From: Neospora caninum Liverpool
Lineage: Eukaryota; Apicomplexa; Conoidasida; Eucoccidiorida; Sarcocystidae
Assembly (NCBI RefSeq): GCF_000208865.1
Contig: NC_018397.1
Span: 558,001 to 622,000 of the forward strand
Direction of reading: 5' to 3'
DNA length: 64,000 nucleotides
Shown: piece after piece, positions 23,240 to 35,660 of the stretch
Layout: each line of letters opens with the position of its first letter
Numbering within the stretch: the first letter of the stretch is position 1
The notes under the pieces: generated by a model
Seen by the model: only the letters and a program-made list of their open reading frames with translations
Told to the model about the DNA's origin: nothing
Databases searched by the model: none
Program-made: the position numbers and the translations under genes

Positions 23240-26200
23240 CTAGCCACATTTTCCTCCGCCACAGCCGCCTGAGGCGACAAACGACTCGCCGCTTGCTTTG
23301 GTGATCGTCAAGGCCATGAAGGCTTCAGCGTTTGTGGGGTGAATGCCGATGCACTTGTCGAAGTCTCTCTGGGAACACGAGATACGTTGACACGTGGCCG
23401 AAGAACTCAAAAGGGAAAATCCAGCACGGAAAAACGCGACTGTTTCCTGGCAGTCCTCTACTAACGGGGGCGCGTTTCCGCCAGTTCGACAAAGACAAAA
23501 CCTCTTTTGGGACCAAGCCGTTTAGAAGTGTGCGCCTGGATCTGCGACTCGCCCTCTTCTCTGTTTGTGAATCCCCCTTTTCTTGGAAAGAAAAATAAAT
23601 TCGGTCTCCCATCGTGTTCACTCTGTGTCCAAAACTGCCCCTGGCAAGACGCAGTCGAATTCTCAGCAGCCAACCGCGGTCTACCGGAAACAAAAACGGA
23701 GAAGAGCCGAAGGGGAACACGGCCGCTTCACACACGCGCGACGCAACCGAGAGACAGGGACACTCGCAAAGAACAGGTTCGGAATGCGGCTCTAGAGAGA
23801 TCACACTCCTTCGCAGCACGCGAAAGGCACATCACGCACAAACTTCCACGTCTCCTGCAATCCCACACGCATGCACCCTCGTGCATGCACATACAGAGAG
23901 TGGTGCCCCCGAGAGGAGCCTGAAAGAATCGGTCCTCTGCACAGCATCTCGTGGCTGCCTGGCCACCCGGACGGAAAACATCGCACATCAGTCGGACCTC
24001 GAGCGAAGAGTGCCTTTATTTCCCTAAAAAAATACTGTCTTTGGTGCGCTCTCTGCGTTCCCTGAGGGAGTCGCGCGGCGGAGACCGGCCGCGCCCGAGA
24101 GCTGTGAGAGCCTACCTTTTTCGCGCCGAGGCGAACAGCCAACGCAAATCCCTGCATCAGTTCGCCCGCGTTCGGGCCCACAAAGTGGATGCCGACGACC
24201 TTCTCGTCCTCGCTCTTGACGCAAATCAACTTTGCGAGACACGGCGGGGTGATGTCCACATCCTCGGGACTCTTTCGCGCGATCTCGGCCTTCTCGCGGT
24301 GAACGCAGGAAAAGAAGAGCGGCGAAAACTGGAACAGATAAATCTCGAGGTCGTCGCGCCCGAACTTGGCCTGCGCAAAACACGTGCAGAGAGGGTCGGG
24401 GCGAGGCCTTATATGAGTCGCGACGCGGAGCGGCAAAAAGTACGGGGAAGCGCCTTTCGCTCCTTCCGCCAAAACGAGACAAACACAAACGAGGAATTGC
24501 ACTCGCACAACTCGAGGGTTCAGCGCGCCCATCAAACTGGTGTTCTACAATTTGTGCGCCATACCTCTGCCGTCTCCTCGGAGTACCCGGTGTGGGCGTA
24601 CTCGATCGGGGTAAAGACCGTCGTCGGGATGTTGGTGAAGTCCATCTGTAGACAACACAACGGGAACCATTACGAAAAAGCAACGGTGTTTCCTCGGAAG
24701 TTTTTCGCGGTTTTTCCTGCGTGTGTTCCGCATCCAGGCGCATGCCTTCGCCCCTCCCCTTCTCGCTTTACGGTCGCTGAGGAGCGTTGGAAACAACCGC
24801 CTTCTCTCGGAGTTTGTGATCTCGCGTGACCCTCCTCTCGGCACTTGCGCGCTGTGTGTCCACTCAGCTTCAAAAAGCAGACCTACGTGTTCCGTGCTAT
24901 TCGCAAAGAGGCGGCGCGCGAGGATCTCGCCCGCCTTGATGGCCACGGGGGTCAGCTCTGGGAAGTTCTGAACGGCGTCGCCTGAGAGACAGAACGCGGG
25001 AACACGAAAAAACAGGGGAAAGCAAGATAGACGGCGCCGGAATAAAAGAAGCAGAGAACGCGAGGCGCGAGAGAGGGAACGCGCACATGACGCGGAAGAA
25101 GGCAAGCGAAAGGGAGATACACGCCAGAGACACCAGCGAGGCTTGAAGTTCTGCTCTCACGTGTTCTCGCCTTTCTCCCTTCCTTGTTCGCCCTCTCTGT
25201 CTCTTCCTCCCGCCCTGTCGCTATCCCGGCGGAGTTGAATCCAGGGGGAGCAGAGGCCAGGTGAAACATCGGGAGACACCTGTCTCCCTGTTGACGTTTT
25301 GTCCTGTGGAAAACGCCGCTCCCACCTTTCCTATTTTCGGTGCTCATCTCGGCCCCTCTCTGCTGTTCCCTTCCCGTTCGCGTCACCTTCGTGTGTGTGC
25401 GTCTTCACGTCTCCTTCGCCGTTTCGTCTCCACTGCCTCGGTTTCCCATCTTTCTCGCCCCCGTTCCGTTTGCGGGTTTTTAGCGTCCACCGCTTCCCTT
25501 CGCGCCTTACCGCGCCAGCCAGTACTCCCTTTCCAGGGTTCCAAATCATGATGCTCCTACTCGGGTAATTGATCTTGGTTTCGGGACCAGCCGAAAACGT
25601 ACCCTTAGTTCACTGCCTCGTTTGGTGCATGCGTCTTCATAAGATCCCTTGTGGAGGTAACTATACCTCTACATATAAATATAAATACACCTGCGGTCCA
25701 GCATATTTACTCTTGTTTTTATTCGCCGATTCTTACCGATCGCGTATACAGACGGCGAACTGGTGTGGCTGTCATCGTCGCAGATGATTTTTCCCGTCTC
25801 CGTGGTCTCTACGCCGGCTGCCTGGAGATCTGAGACCACGTACACACGAAAACAGAACGGAAGTTGGAAAAACGACACTCGAAGGCTGCGCCGCCACGGG
25901 GTGAGAGAGTTGACTCGAACGGGAGATACACCCGCGCGGAGAGCCTTCTTCCCTCGAATGTACCGGCCTGCTGGTCCCGCAAGTCACCCCGGTGCTGTCG
26001 AATAAGAACGCCTCTGTGTCGCGGTCTGACAAAAAAGACAACTGAAACGCTCTCCCTTTATGTGTTTTAAGTTCAGCTGACGCGCTGCCGCCAGTCTGCA
26101 TCTCTCGCTTCGCTTTGTCTCCCATCTCCTCACTGAGTTTGGACGTATCCGCCTTCCTCCCCGTGGCGTAGAGGACGGTGTCGAATTCTTCCACGAGCTC

Positions 26201-29174
26201 CTTCGGCTCAGCAGTCCCCACGCGAAAGGTGACTTGAATCTTCCCGCTAGGCTGCTTCACCATCTTGACAGGGACAGCTTCGCGCAGAAAACGAACGCCT
26301 GCCTCCTCGAGGCACAGTCCCACTTGCTCGGCACACTGCCGATCGAAGCCGCGGAGAAGAATGGAACGCACCGCCACTGTAACCTGCAGGAATTCGCCCA
26401 CGACGCGCCGACAAACGGAAGCGACAGACGGTGACGCGAGAGGGACAGCAGGTTGGAAAGGATAAAAGACACCTGGGAAGAACGCGACGAAGAGGCAGTC
26501 GCGGCGATAGAAAAAAACCTTCTCTCCGGTTGGACCGTGTTCAGTTCCGGACCGGGACACAAACACACTGAAGCTGGCGTTTTCTGTGCGTTTGCAATCT
26601 CTAGTGACGCGAACTCTGCCGACTTGCACACGGCGCCGTCCCCTTTCCAGGGCCGCTGAGTGTCCCTCCAGGCGGCTCAGACGAGGACAGCGGAGGATCG
26701 CGGAGACGCGCGAGAGGCAGCGCAGGCATGCGACGGCCTTCTCCTTCGGCTGGTTCGGCGCCGCCGAGCGAAAGATGGTGTGCTTACGTCGAATCCCAGT
26801 TCGCGGAGGAAGCCGGCGCACTCCAAAGATATGTAACTCGCCCCCACGCAGAGCCTGCAGAAAAGAAAACGGGAGTCCGCGCACCCTTTCTGCAGAGGCG
26901 TTGTCTCTCGTGGATTCCTTCCAGCTGAGACAGGAAAGATGGTCGGGGCCTCACACGCCCAGTTCGCTCCGTGGACAAAACCACGCCGGGTGGACAGGGA
27001 AAACGCGAAGCGAGTTTCGCGAGGAGGAATATTCGTCGGAAGCAGAAACGCGTGGACGCACAGGCTCGAGAGGGGCGCGACCCTCCCTAGGTCGTTCACG
27101 CACATGCACAGACGCGCACGGGAGTGTCCCGCGTGGCCGAAGAACGGGAAGGCAACTTCGACCGGGAGGGAAACGGGAACGATTCCTCGACCGAGGCGGG
27201 AACTGGCAGCGCGTCCTCTTATGTTGCGGCATCGCCGCCGGAGACTTACGTTTTGTTCGGCGCCTGCTTGAGAGAAAAGATGTCATCGCTTGTGATTGCG
27301 AGTTCCTTCGCGCCCTCAACCTCCTCCGGGATATGCGGCCTGCCTCCAGCCGCCACCACGATGTTTCTCGCCTTGCAAATTTTTTCCTACTCGCGACAAA
27401 AAGAGCCACAGAAACAGACCCTTATACACACAACCACATGTGCACGCACATACACACACCCACATGCATATATATATATATATATATACATATATGTGCA
27501 TACCTACAGATCTAAGCGTGGACTGCCATACATCTGGGTACTCCGAGGCGTTCGCGACGCACAAGGTCGGTGACAGTGATGAGGTCAGCTACAGGTACAG
27601 ACACGGGGAAATAGCGAGCCGGGAGAGGTGGAGGCATTCGCGACGCAGAGAGAGGACAGTGCGGCGCACACACGCGACAGGGACCAGCGCACGGACCACG
27701 AGGAACCGACGCCTCCTGCTCGGGTCCAGATTCCTCCCCCCCTTTGACAGACAAAGCCCTTTCGGTGCTAGTGTCGTGGTTACCTCTCCACGGAAAGTGT
27801 ATGCGAGTTCGTGGGGCGAGGCGAACTTCGCGTACGCGTTGATGTACGTGACGCCCGCCTTGCGGAGCCCAGTGCGGTATCCGAAGTTCAGCGATTTGAC
27901 GTAATTCTGGACTTTCTACAGACAAAGAGAAGGGTGTATCGCAGAGAAGAACGCCGATGTGAAGCGGAGCCTCAAAGACCCACGCTGCGTCGACGGTCTT
28001 CCCTCGCCTCAAGTGGCGTTCTCTGCTTCTGTCTCCTTCCCAATGAAGTGGGCCTTTTTCTGGCCAACGCTCCTCCACCTTTTCCCCCAAAAGCGCCCCG
28101 TGTTGACTTTTCTGGGCAGAGAGTCTCGGCGGGGATCCTGTCTCTATCTCTGCTGGAAGCCGCCCCGCGGTACAGCAGACAGGTGCGCACACCCAGAGAA
28201 GAGAGGCGTTTGTTCTGGCTGCATGCGCGTTTTGTCTCTTCGCCACGGACCTCCACGCAGACGCTCCAGTCGATCTGCTCCTCGAACTTGCCTTGCCAGC
28301 CCATGTGCGGCCCATCGCAGTGAGCGCCCTTGCCGACGAGCGCGGTGTGATGGAACAGGTACTTGGGGACGCACCCCACGTTGACGCAGGTGCCTCCGAG
28401 ACCCCACGTCGAGCCTTGAGTCGAGGGCTGAACAAAGTCGAAGACGACCGTCTTGGCGCCGTGCGCAGCGGCCATTTTCGCGCAGGCCAGGCCGCCGCTT
28501 CCGCCGCCAATCACTGCGGGGACAAGACGCGCGAAGGCGTGCACACAGGAACGGCAAGGAGCGCTCTTCACATGGCGTCTATCTAAAACGTTTTAGAAGA
28601 GAACCGCCTCTGAAAATAGGCGGGCCGGGATCTTGGTTTCGCACCACTGCATTAGGTACGTGCGTCTAAAGTATATCGTTCAGAATTCGGTCCGAGAGGG
28701 CACTAGGGAAGGCGCAACCCGAGGCCGCAGCGGCAGTGCAACAGAGCGCACGCGACGACGGTGACCGTACACTTGGTGTACATACACCTCCCGCGACGGG
28801 ACACAGTTCACGTCTCGGCGAACGGGGAAGGGGGGGAAAAAGAATCCCGTGCGGCGCGCTAAAAAAAAGAGCCCCGCAGGCCGTGTCCGCAGGGGCGGGA
28901 GGTTTTGCCGGCAAGCGGAAAAGGGACGTGTGCGCTCCTGGAAGCGCCTGGGATTTGCCGCCTGTCAACCTGAAGAACTGTTCGAGTCCCTGGTGGGTGT
29001 TGTCTGAAAAGAAGGATCGGCGGCGACTGGCCGTCAGTGTGCGCGTGCGCGGGACCGTGTGCGTGACTCGAGCCCCACCGTTTGCTTACCTGCGAGGTCA
29101 TAGTCGAATTCTCTCTCGATGCAACCCGCACCGGCAGAACCTTCACCAGAGGTGGACGCGTTGGAGGGTGCCAT
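23240..29174 (-). CDS. TR: Thioredoxin reductase, high-Mr type, Cys-based CGGGKCG tail (11 exons, 528 aa)
   Basis: FAD flavoenzyme passing electrons from NADPH to thioredoxin. Exons: 29174-29090, 28513-28251, 27915-27784, 27386-27250, 26854-26788, 26383-26134, 25829-25737, 24981-24887, 24645-24565, 24370-24116, 23368-23240; all phases close (1587 nt). Visible signatures are the FAD dinucleotide fold (YDLAVIGGGSGGLACAK), the active-site disulfide GGTCVNVGCVPK, the NADPH fold (TLCVGASYISLECAGF), the FAD contact SPSVYAIGDAVQNFPELTP, the catalytic HPTNAE and a C-terminal CGGGKCG stop. That tail is the Plasmodium-type Cys-x4-Cys centre; no selenocysteine is needed. The start at 29174 gives the usual length. 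The frame stays open upstream to an ATG at 29660 that would add 162 residues with a hydrophobic start, so a targeted isoform is possible. The neighbouring SmD3 gene lies on the same strand. Confidence 0.97.
27467..27495. repeat. (TA)n microsatellite in TrxR intron 3
   Basis: A TA run preceded by a (CA)n-like tract lies inside the intron between the exons ending at 27784 and starting at 27386. Confidence 0.9.
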
Positions 29175-29660
29175 CTCGCAGCCCGGTATTGGAAGGACGC
29201 CGGAAATTCTCCGTTCGGATCCGAACGCACGTTCCTGCTGTCGCTGCGCAGATGACTGCCAAGCGTTCAGTCGAGCGCTAAAAACAGAAAGTGGAGGGGA
29301 AGAACCGAGAGGAGATTTGCCGAGTTGAGATATAGCGACAGGGACTGCCACCAAAGGGGGGGCGGGATGGCGACGCGCGTCGGGGAAGACAAAAGAGGAA
29401 CTGGGAAAGGAGAGTGCGTTTCGGGGACCGACCGGCAACGGGGAAAAAAGGTGAACGGAACATGTGTACCGCACGACAGAGTTTTCTCCAAGAGGGGAGG
29501 ACCGTGAGAGACGCTGCGACAACGCATGTGGAAGCGAGGAAGACAAGACGACACACGGCTTGGTGGCAACAGCGTACGCCCTCGCCGCAGAAAGGAAGAA
29601 GCAACACATAGGGAAGGCAAAAAGGAACGCGGAACAGAGGAGGCGGATGCACTGAAACAC
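29175..29660 (-). CDS. Possible N-terminal extension of thioredoxin reductase
   Basis: This stretch is in frame with the TrxR ATG at 29174 and has no stop back to an ATG at 29660. It encodes 162 residues beginning MFQCIRLLCSAFLFAFPMCC, hydrophobic with Ala/Arg afterwards and few acidic residues early on, which could act as a signal or organelle-targeting leader. It may equally be 5' UTR that happens to be open. An AGAGACG word at 29507-29513, similar to the known Toxoplasma WGAGACG promoter element, lies inside it, which argues for at least one transcription start downstream. Confidence 0.35.
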
Positions 29661-32600
29661 GAGAGAGCGGCAAGTGTCTGATCTGTATCATGGCAATCCC
29701 AAACTGCACGAGAGATTTCTAAGGAACAACCTCGTTTTGTCCTCTTTTTGACAGGCGAGGACTGCTTTTCGCATTTGCAAGAACGACTCGTCGCATCGGA
29801 TCAACCCCCCTTTTCAAGAGCGTCGCTCAGACCGCGCGATCTTTCGAACGGTTCCAGGGGCGGCTTGTCAACCAGCGAAGGTGCCAGCAAAAAGAGGAGG
29901 AGCACTGCTGAGCGGGGGAAGTTCCGTCAGGAAACGCGTCGGTCCTTCGTGAAAAAAGAATACCTGCAGCGGAAGTAGCCGAAACACTCGCGTTCTCGTT
30001 CGTGGACAAACCCCCGGCTACGAGGGGGTTCCGGCCGCCGAGATGGGTGTCCGTGCACACCTCGCCGTCGTTGATGGCGAATGCAGAGAGTCCACACGTG
30101 ATGTGGTTATCGTGCAAATGACCCTCTTCAGTGCTTTGAACGCGGCGTGTGCAGCTAGGGACTTGCGCTGAACAGCAAGAGATGAAACGAGGGAAACTTG
30201 TTTCTCCATCACGGCCTACGGGACTGGACTGCCACGAGAGAGGTGCTGAAACTCTCGGTCATCGCGACACCTGAAACACTTCCGTTTTTGTTTCATCGGC
30301 CAGGAACTCAAAGACAGGACGTGTAGAGGCAACTGAGAAGGATCAGAAGCGGTCCCACGGGGCAATCAAAGGTTCGTGGCTGCGCTGTTCTGGGGCTCCT
30401 CGAAGTCTCTGCCCGTGACTGGAGCAAGACAGCACAGACTGTTTTTACTCCCCACGACGGGTGGCTACAGAGCCAGTCGGAAGATTGCTACTATGAGCTG
30501 GCGCTCAGAACCAATGTGTGTGTTCCCCAATTCTTGGGAACTCGGATTTAGAAGCCCAGGTGCCAAGCAAGTAGTATTTCATGCAGTATTTCACGTCACA
30601 CTCGTGTAGTTCTGCGCGTCCAGCTTCTTCTAATCCAGGCCAGGAGTGTGAAGCTCGGCCCGACACGCGTTAGGGCATAAACCTCACCTCCATGTTAATC
30701 AAATAAGTTTCATCGTTATTGATCTGCCATTGTCTTCTTGACATAACTAGGAAATCACTGGCTTTTTGGACGGTATTACTTTAACCGCTGCACCAGATGT
30801 CCTCCAGGTAGACTTGGAACCGTTCGACGGCGGGCGGGGCTTCGTGTTTTTACCGAGTCAGACTGGAGCGCAACCATGGGGATGCCTCCCGCTTGACACA
30901 CAACCGCCAGTGTGGCGTGGGTTCCTGTCCCCGGGATGGGCTTTGAAGTATTCTACGTCGGATTTGTGTTGCGCTACTCACAACGCGAACATTCTTGGCG
31001 GAGGCATTGCCTAGGACGAATGTACCGCCGTCGGCCCAGCGGTGCCCAACGAACATGGGAACCCTTCGAGCACAAGACATGGTAAAGGTGCTCAGTCAAC
31101 GTAGGAACCATTCGAGCATAAGACATGGTAAAGGTGCTCAGTCAACGTAGGAACCATTCGATCACAAGACATGGTAAAGGTGCTCAGTCAACGTAGGAAC
31201 CATTCGATCACAAGACATGGTAAAGGTGCTCAGTCAACGTAGGAACCATTCAATCACAAGACATGGTAAAGGTGCTCAGTCCTTACTTCTCGCCTGCTGG
31301 CATTCAGTAATTCGCACCATGTATTGACCCGTTTCGCTGGCCTTTTCGAAGGAGGCGTACCCGAGTCTGTGTTCCCCCAGTACATACACACATGCTGCTG
31401 CATTGGTGGTAGTGTCACCCGCACGTGTCTTCAGCTATAGAAAGGAATTCCGGGGTCGTCGCGGCGTCGGTCTGGGCAAAATCGTGAAGCAGCAACTGGG
31501 CTTGCGTTTGAAAAATTGTGTGCCCGGCAGTGCGGCGGGAATCATGCTACCTCTGAATCGGGTGAAAGGCAAGTGGCGCGAGGCATATCTCTCACGGCGA
31601 GTTAAAATGCAACGTGAAGTCTCCCGGGAGACCTTTCGACGCGACCTGGCCGCACACTAAAATGTGACTTTCGAAAGGAACTGAAACTGAGCACTTGAAT
31701 TCATGGAGAGTGGTGCCTGGGACATGCAGCACACCGACGGAAACAAAAACTCCGTTCCGCCGCGTGTTTTACGAGGTGGACTACTGGTTTAGATCTTGAA
31801 TGTCTTTGTTTTACCGGATCCAAGTTACTCTTTTAGCACAGCGAAGCGTCCTTCTATGCTAGCTCCCAACGGTGCTTTCGCTTGCCTGTCATGGAAGCGC
31901 GCCAGCTGATAGACAGTAGAGAAAGGAGATACTCCTCGCAGCCACGAGCATCGTAAAGTGGGTGAAGGGAAGGGAAACAGGTGAAGAAAGATATTTATTC
32001 GAGAGGGGAGGGCTCCCGCGCAAAGCACGCTTTGAATGGGAATCTGATGGCCATCAGGTTCTCCTGACTCGACCGCCAGAATGCTGAACTGCACAGACAC
32101 CTCCTTTTCCTGTTTTTTTAGACTTCCCCAACAGCGCTTCCCGTTGAGACACTGCGACAGCGATGCAGGCTCGGCGCTTTTCCCCATTGACAAGAGCGGC
32201 CTCTCTACCAGTGCTCCAGGAACATGGAAGAGACCCTAGCACCTGGCGCGCCTCTTTTCTTTTCAGTCTGTTTCACTAAAACCACGCTGCTCCTTCCTGC
32301 AAGAGCTCGTTCTGTGGAGCCGACTGCCGCCACTCGCCCCGATGCGGCTCGACTTCGCAGGGTTTCCTCGTAAAACGAATCGTCTACTCTTTTCGAATCA
32401 GAGTGGACGATCGAAAACCCTACATCTGACATAATCTTCGCCACCAGCGGGCAAAAACTCGACCCACTGATTCGCGTGAAGCCACACAGCGACTTGCTCT
32501 CCCAGTCCCCAAGGAGAGTGGATTCCTGGTCCCGCGCTGTATGTACACCCCGTCGCCGCCTTCAGAGAGCGATACGATGTCAGGTCTAATCCTCCTTCGC

Positions 32601-32814
32601 GGTTTAACTTCTTCCCTCTGCGTGGTCGCCAGAACGTGGAAACGCTCCCGTCCTACCGCGAATTTTTTACCGCCAGTTCCACAACTACGAAGTACGCCCT
32701 CCCAACCCCACCCCTCAACGTCGCCCTCGAAAAAAGCGCGCCGACTCTTCAAATTAACTTTGACACGAAATTCAGCAGTTTGCCTTCTTCCCTAGTACAC
32801 GGAGTTTCCCTCGT
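29661..32814. other. Intergenic region with 46-bp repeat array
   Basis: About 3.1 kb between the TrxR upstream region and the SmD3 stop (same strand). Apart from the tandem array at 31055-31281 and a TGTATGTACA word at 32538-32547 I see no gene. The ORFs (up to 122 codons) show no recognisable features. Confidence 0.5.
31055..31281. repeat. 46-bp tandem repeat array, about five copies
   Basis: About 4.9 head-to-tail copies of a 46-bp unit containing GAACCATTCGATCACAAGAC followed by ATGGTAAAGGTGCTCAGTC. Copies differ by one to three bases (for example CGAGCAT, CGATCAC, CAATCAC). There are no unique spacers, so it is a minisatellite, not a CRISPR array. Confidence 0.95.
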
Positions 32815-34169
32815 TTACATTCCTCCGCCTCCTCGTCCACCGCCTCTGCCGCCACCCCTCGCGCGCGCAACACGCGCACCCCGCGCTCGCATGTTCATCG
32901 CACGACGCATTCCAACGAGACCCAGGGCTCTCTTGTACTTTCCGGCCTTGTCCATCATTCGGAAGAACGGCGCGTGGCGGAGCATGTCGGGGAAAACAAT
33001 GAATTTGACCTGAACAGACACCGAAAGGCGGGCGTAGCCGACAACGGGATATCCGAGAGCGAGAACCTGGCCGAGGACGAGCGAACGTCCCTGCTTCACT
33101 CATCCGACCCGTGCAGGGCGATGAGTATCGACAGGACAGAATTCAAAGCACGGGTTTACCGAAAAAAGATTGCCTTCCGTGTGTCACGCTGCGCATATCA
33201 CCCAAAAATGCTACGGACTGCCATCATACACAAACACTTCCTACGTTCGATCTGTAGACCTCTGGGATATGCCCGGAAAGCGCCCCGATCGTCTCCCACC
33301 GAGCTTCGCAGAAACGATCAGAGAAGAGAGTTTCGCGAACAAAAAAAACCGAGCAAAGCACTAACCAAGGATTACCTGGCTGCCTCGAATGTATACTTGC
33401 TCGAGGGAGACGACGCGGCCATCTCTGTGCGTGACGGTGACGGTCTGAAGCAAGCAGTTCATGTTGTCTTCCGCATTTTCCAGAACTCCACGGTATACCT
33501 CGCCTGCGGAGAGAATGCATATCAGAGCTACAGGAATCGATGGCTATCTTTTAATTCCACTGCAGAAAAATCACGGGGTTCTTTTGCGTGGACGTACACA
33601 GAGGTTTTTCAAACAACACACATCCGAATATTTCGTATGCGGTCGCCGCCGTCGTGCAGACACGCAAAGAAAATTACTTTTTGCTTTCGCTCTCGCAAGG
33701 CGACTACCTCCGACGAAGAACCATCCTCTTTTTCTTCGGGCTGAAGACGGACGGCACGGCCCATGGCCAACCTTATTTCCGACACACTGACGTCCTCAGC
33801 TCGTATTGTTTGCGCGCTGCTACGTTTTTTGGCGCCAGAAACCTTTTATCACACAGAAAACGCTGACGAGTCGCTGAGCTCGCATTCGCGGAGTCACTGT
33901 CGCCGTCTGACACCAGAGGCAGCTCCGAAAACTGCGCAGGGCGGAATGCAGTGCTAGGCTAAACACCGGCTGAAAACGTTCGACAGCGGAAAATGGAACA
34001 GTGGCAGCGCTGCGTTCTCGGCGGATATCTGTTCTCCAACGTCTGTTTCAAGGCGAGAACAAACTTGTCGGGCGGAAAAGACCGCGTTCGCACCTGATTT
34101 GATTTCAACAGTCACCGTGTGACCGAGGCCTTCGTAGAGAAGCTTCACGGGTGTACCGACAGTTGCCAT
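32815..34169 (-). CDS. Small nuclear ribonucleoprotein SmD3 (3 exons, 132 aa)
   Basis: Core Sm-ring subunit of spliceosomal snRNPs. Exons: 34169-34094, 33503-33376, 33009-32815; the phases close to 132 codons plus stop. Exon 1 encodes [20 protein letters not shown], matching the SmD3 N-terminus. Exon 2 has the Sm1/Sm2 core, with [17 protein letters not shown], then [10 protein letters not shown] and VYIRGS. Exon 3 starts [16 protein letters not shown] and ends with a basic [16 protein letters not shown] tail, the RG-type tail that is arginine-methylated in SmD1/SmD3. Length is close to the family norm (about 126). The gene is divergent from succinyl-CoA synthetase beta, with 1.5 kb between the two starts. 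Confidence 0.95.
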
Positions 34170-35660
34170 CTTGTTAAGTCCGGCGCATTGGAAGAGGGAA
34201 GTGCACACTATCTGAAGGCTGCAGAAATCTCAGAGTTCGAGAACTGAACGTCTCCAAGCGAAACGTGCAAAAAAGACAGTCGAAGCGTTCAGACGCTTCG
34301 GCCCGTCACAGGGGCACAACGAAGGGAAGGCTCTGGTCCTTTTGGAAGAGAACAAGCAAGAAGGAAAGGCAAAGCACGATGGGAATCATACGCGCACAGA
34401 ATCGCAGAATCCCGAGGTTTGCGTGTATTTTTCAGTTAACAAGCAAGCGCTATTGACACTTGTTCTGCTTCGTCCAGAGCCTGAGAAAAGGCGGAGAACA
34501 CAGACACCACTGAATAGGGGAAGAGGTGGCGGCAGCTGAAGACGAAGGACAGGTGATTCACCAGAGACTGTGAAAGCCCCAGACCTGAATCGGCAGACAA
34601 TGAGAACGGGCAAAGAATTTTCTCACAGTTTTCCAAAAAACCACGCGTTCACGAGTCCGGCTTTCCTCCGGAACGCCGTGATTCAAATGCCCCCCCACTT
34701 GCGCGTTGGCTTCTGCCGTCTGTCGGAGAGAAAAGGTCCGCGGGCTTGCATGCATTCCGGCACCCCAATAAAAACCGACGGCCGTCAAGGATTCTGCGCA
34801 CAGTCTCTCTCAACGGACCGGGCAGAGTTCCGAGTGTCTTTGGAGTGACACGGTGGCGGGTTATCTCTGTCTCGCAAGGATCATTCTCGATCTCGTTGTA
34901 ATGACGAAGTTCTTTTTCCTGCAGCTTGTCCTTTCGATCCCCTGAGACAAGGCACGCGGCGCTCGGCGCCCTCAGCTTGCGTGTGTGTGTGTGTGTGTGT
35001 AGCCTTATTACACGGCGCCTGGCCTTGAGCCACTTGGATACGGCAGAAAAGAGCGGCGCTTTTTAATGAGACGACGTAAAAGAGGACGATTTCCTCGACG
35101 AATCCCGCCACTGGGCGTGGAAGTCCCCCTACAGCGCCACGTGCTTTGTGGCGAGCACAGGCGTGCGTGCGTCCAGGGCTCTCTCTCGATCCGCCCGGGG
35201 TGTTGTGCGGCGCTTTGTATATGGAGTCCGTTGTCGCTGTGGAGCTGAACCGAACTCTTCACTGCGTTCTCGCGCTTCTCTTTGCGCGTCGTTCACATTT
35301 CTCGCTTCCGAGTTCCATTCTGGAGGAAACCGCTGCAAAGATTGGGGCACAAACGCTCCCGGTTGTTTCTAGCTACCTGGTTCCTCTCAACCGCTACAAA
35401 CCGCGTAAAAACACAGACCGCTAACGAGGGACCAGCGTGTGAGAAGCGGGTCCGCTCCTCCGTCTCTCTTTTTTCGAGGGGCGACTCTACGCAGCGGTGC
35501 CTCTCTCCCTGTGTTTTGCGTCGCGCCGAACGCTCCGTGTCTCGCTTTCGATTTCTTTCGCCCTTCCCCCTTGATCCCCGCCACATTTTGTCTCTGTCCG
35601 TCCCCCCGCCTCTTCTTTCGCCCCTTTTTCAGCCCGTCGCACCCCGGTCCCCTGTACAGA
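34170..35660. promoter_or_regulatory. Divergent promoter region SmD3 / succinyl-CoA synthetase beta
   Basis: This is the only 5' flank available to both genes, so it must carry both promoters. It contains a (GT)10 run at 34981-35000, a TGCATGC word near 34748, and a CT-rich leader (35455-35660) directly before the synthetase ATG. The ORFs inside have no recognisable features. Confidence 0.6.
34981..35000. repeat. (GT)10 microsatellite
   Basis: Ten uninterrupted GT units in the divergent promoter region. Potentially length-polymorphic. Confidence 0.95.

Noticed and set aside
23240..23242. Selenocysteine-type TrxR tail
   Set aside because: The tail has two cysteines and a TAG stop, with no in-frame TGA before it.
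31055..31281. CRISPR-like repeat array
   Set aside because: The repeats are contiguous with no spacers and the genome is eukaryotic, so it is a minisatellite.
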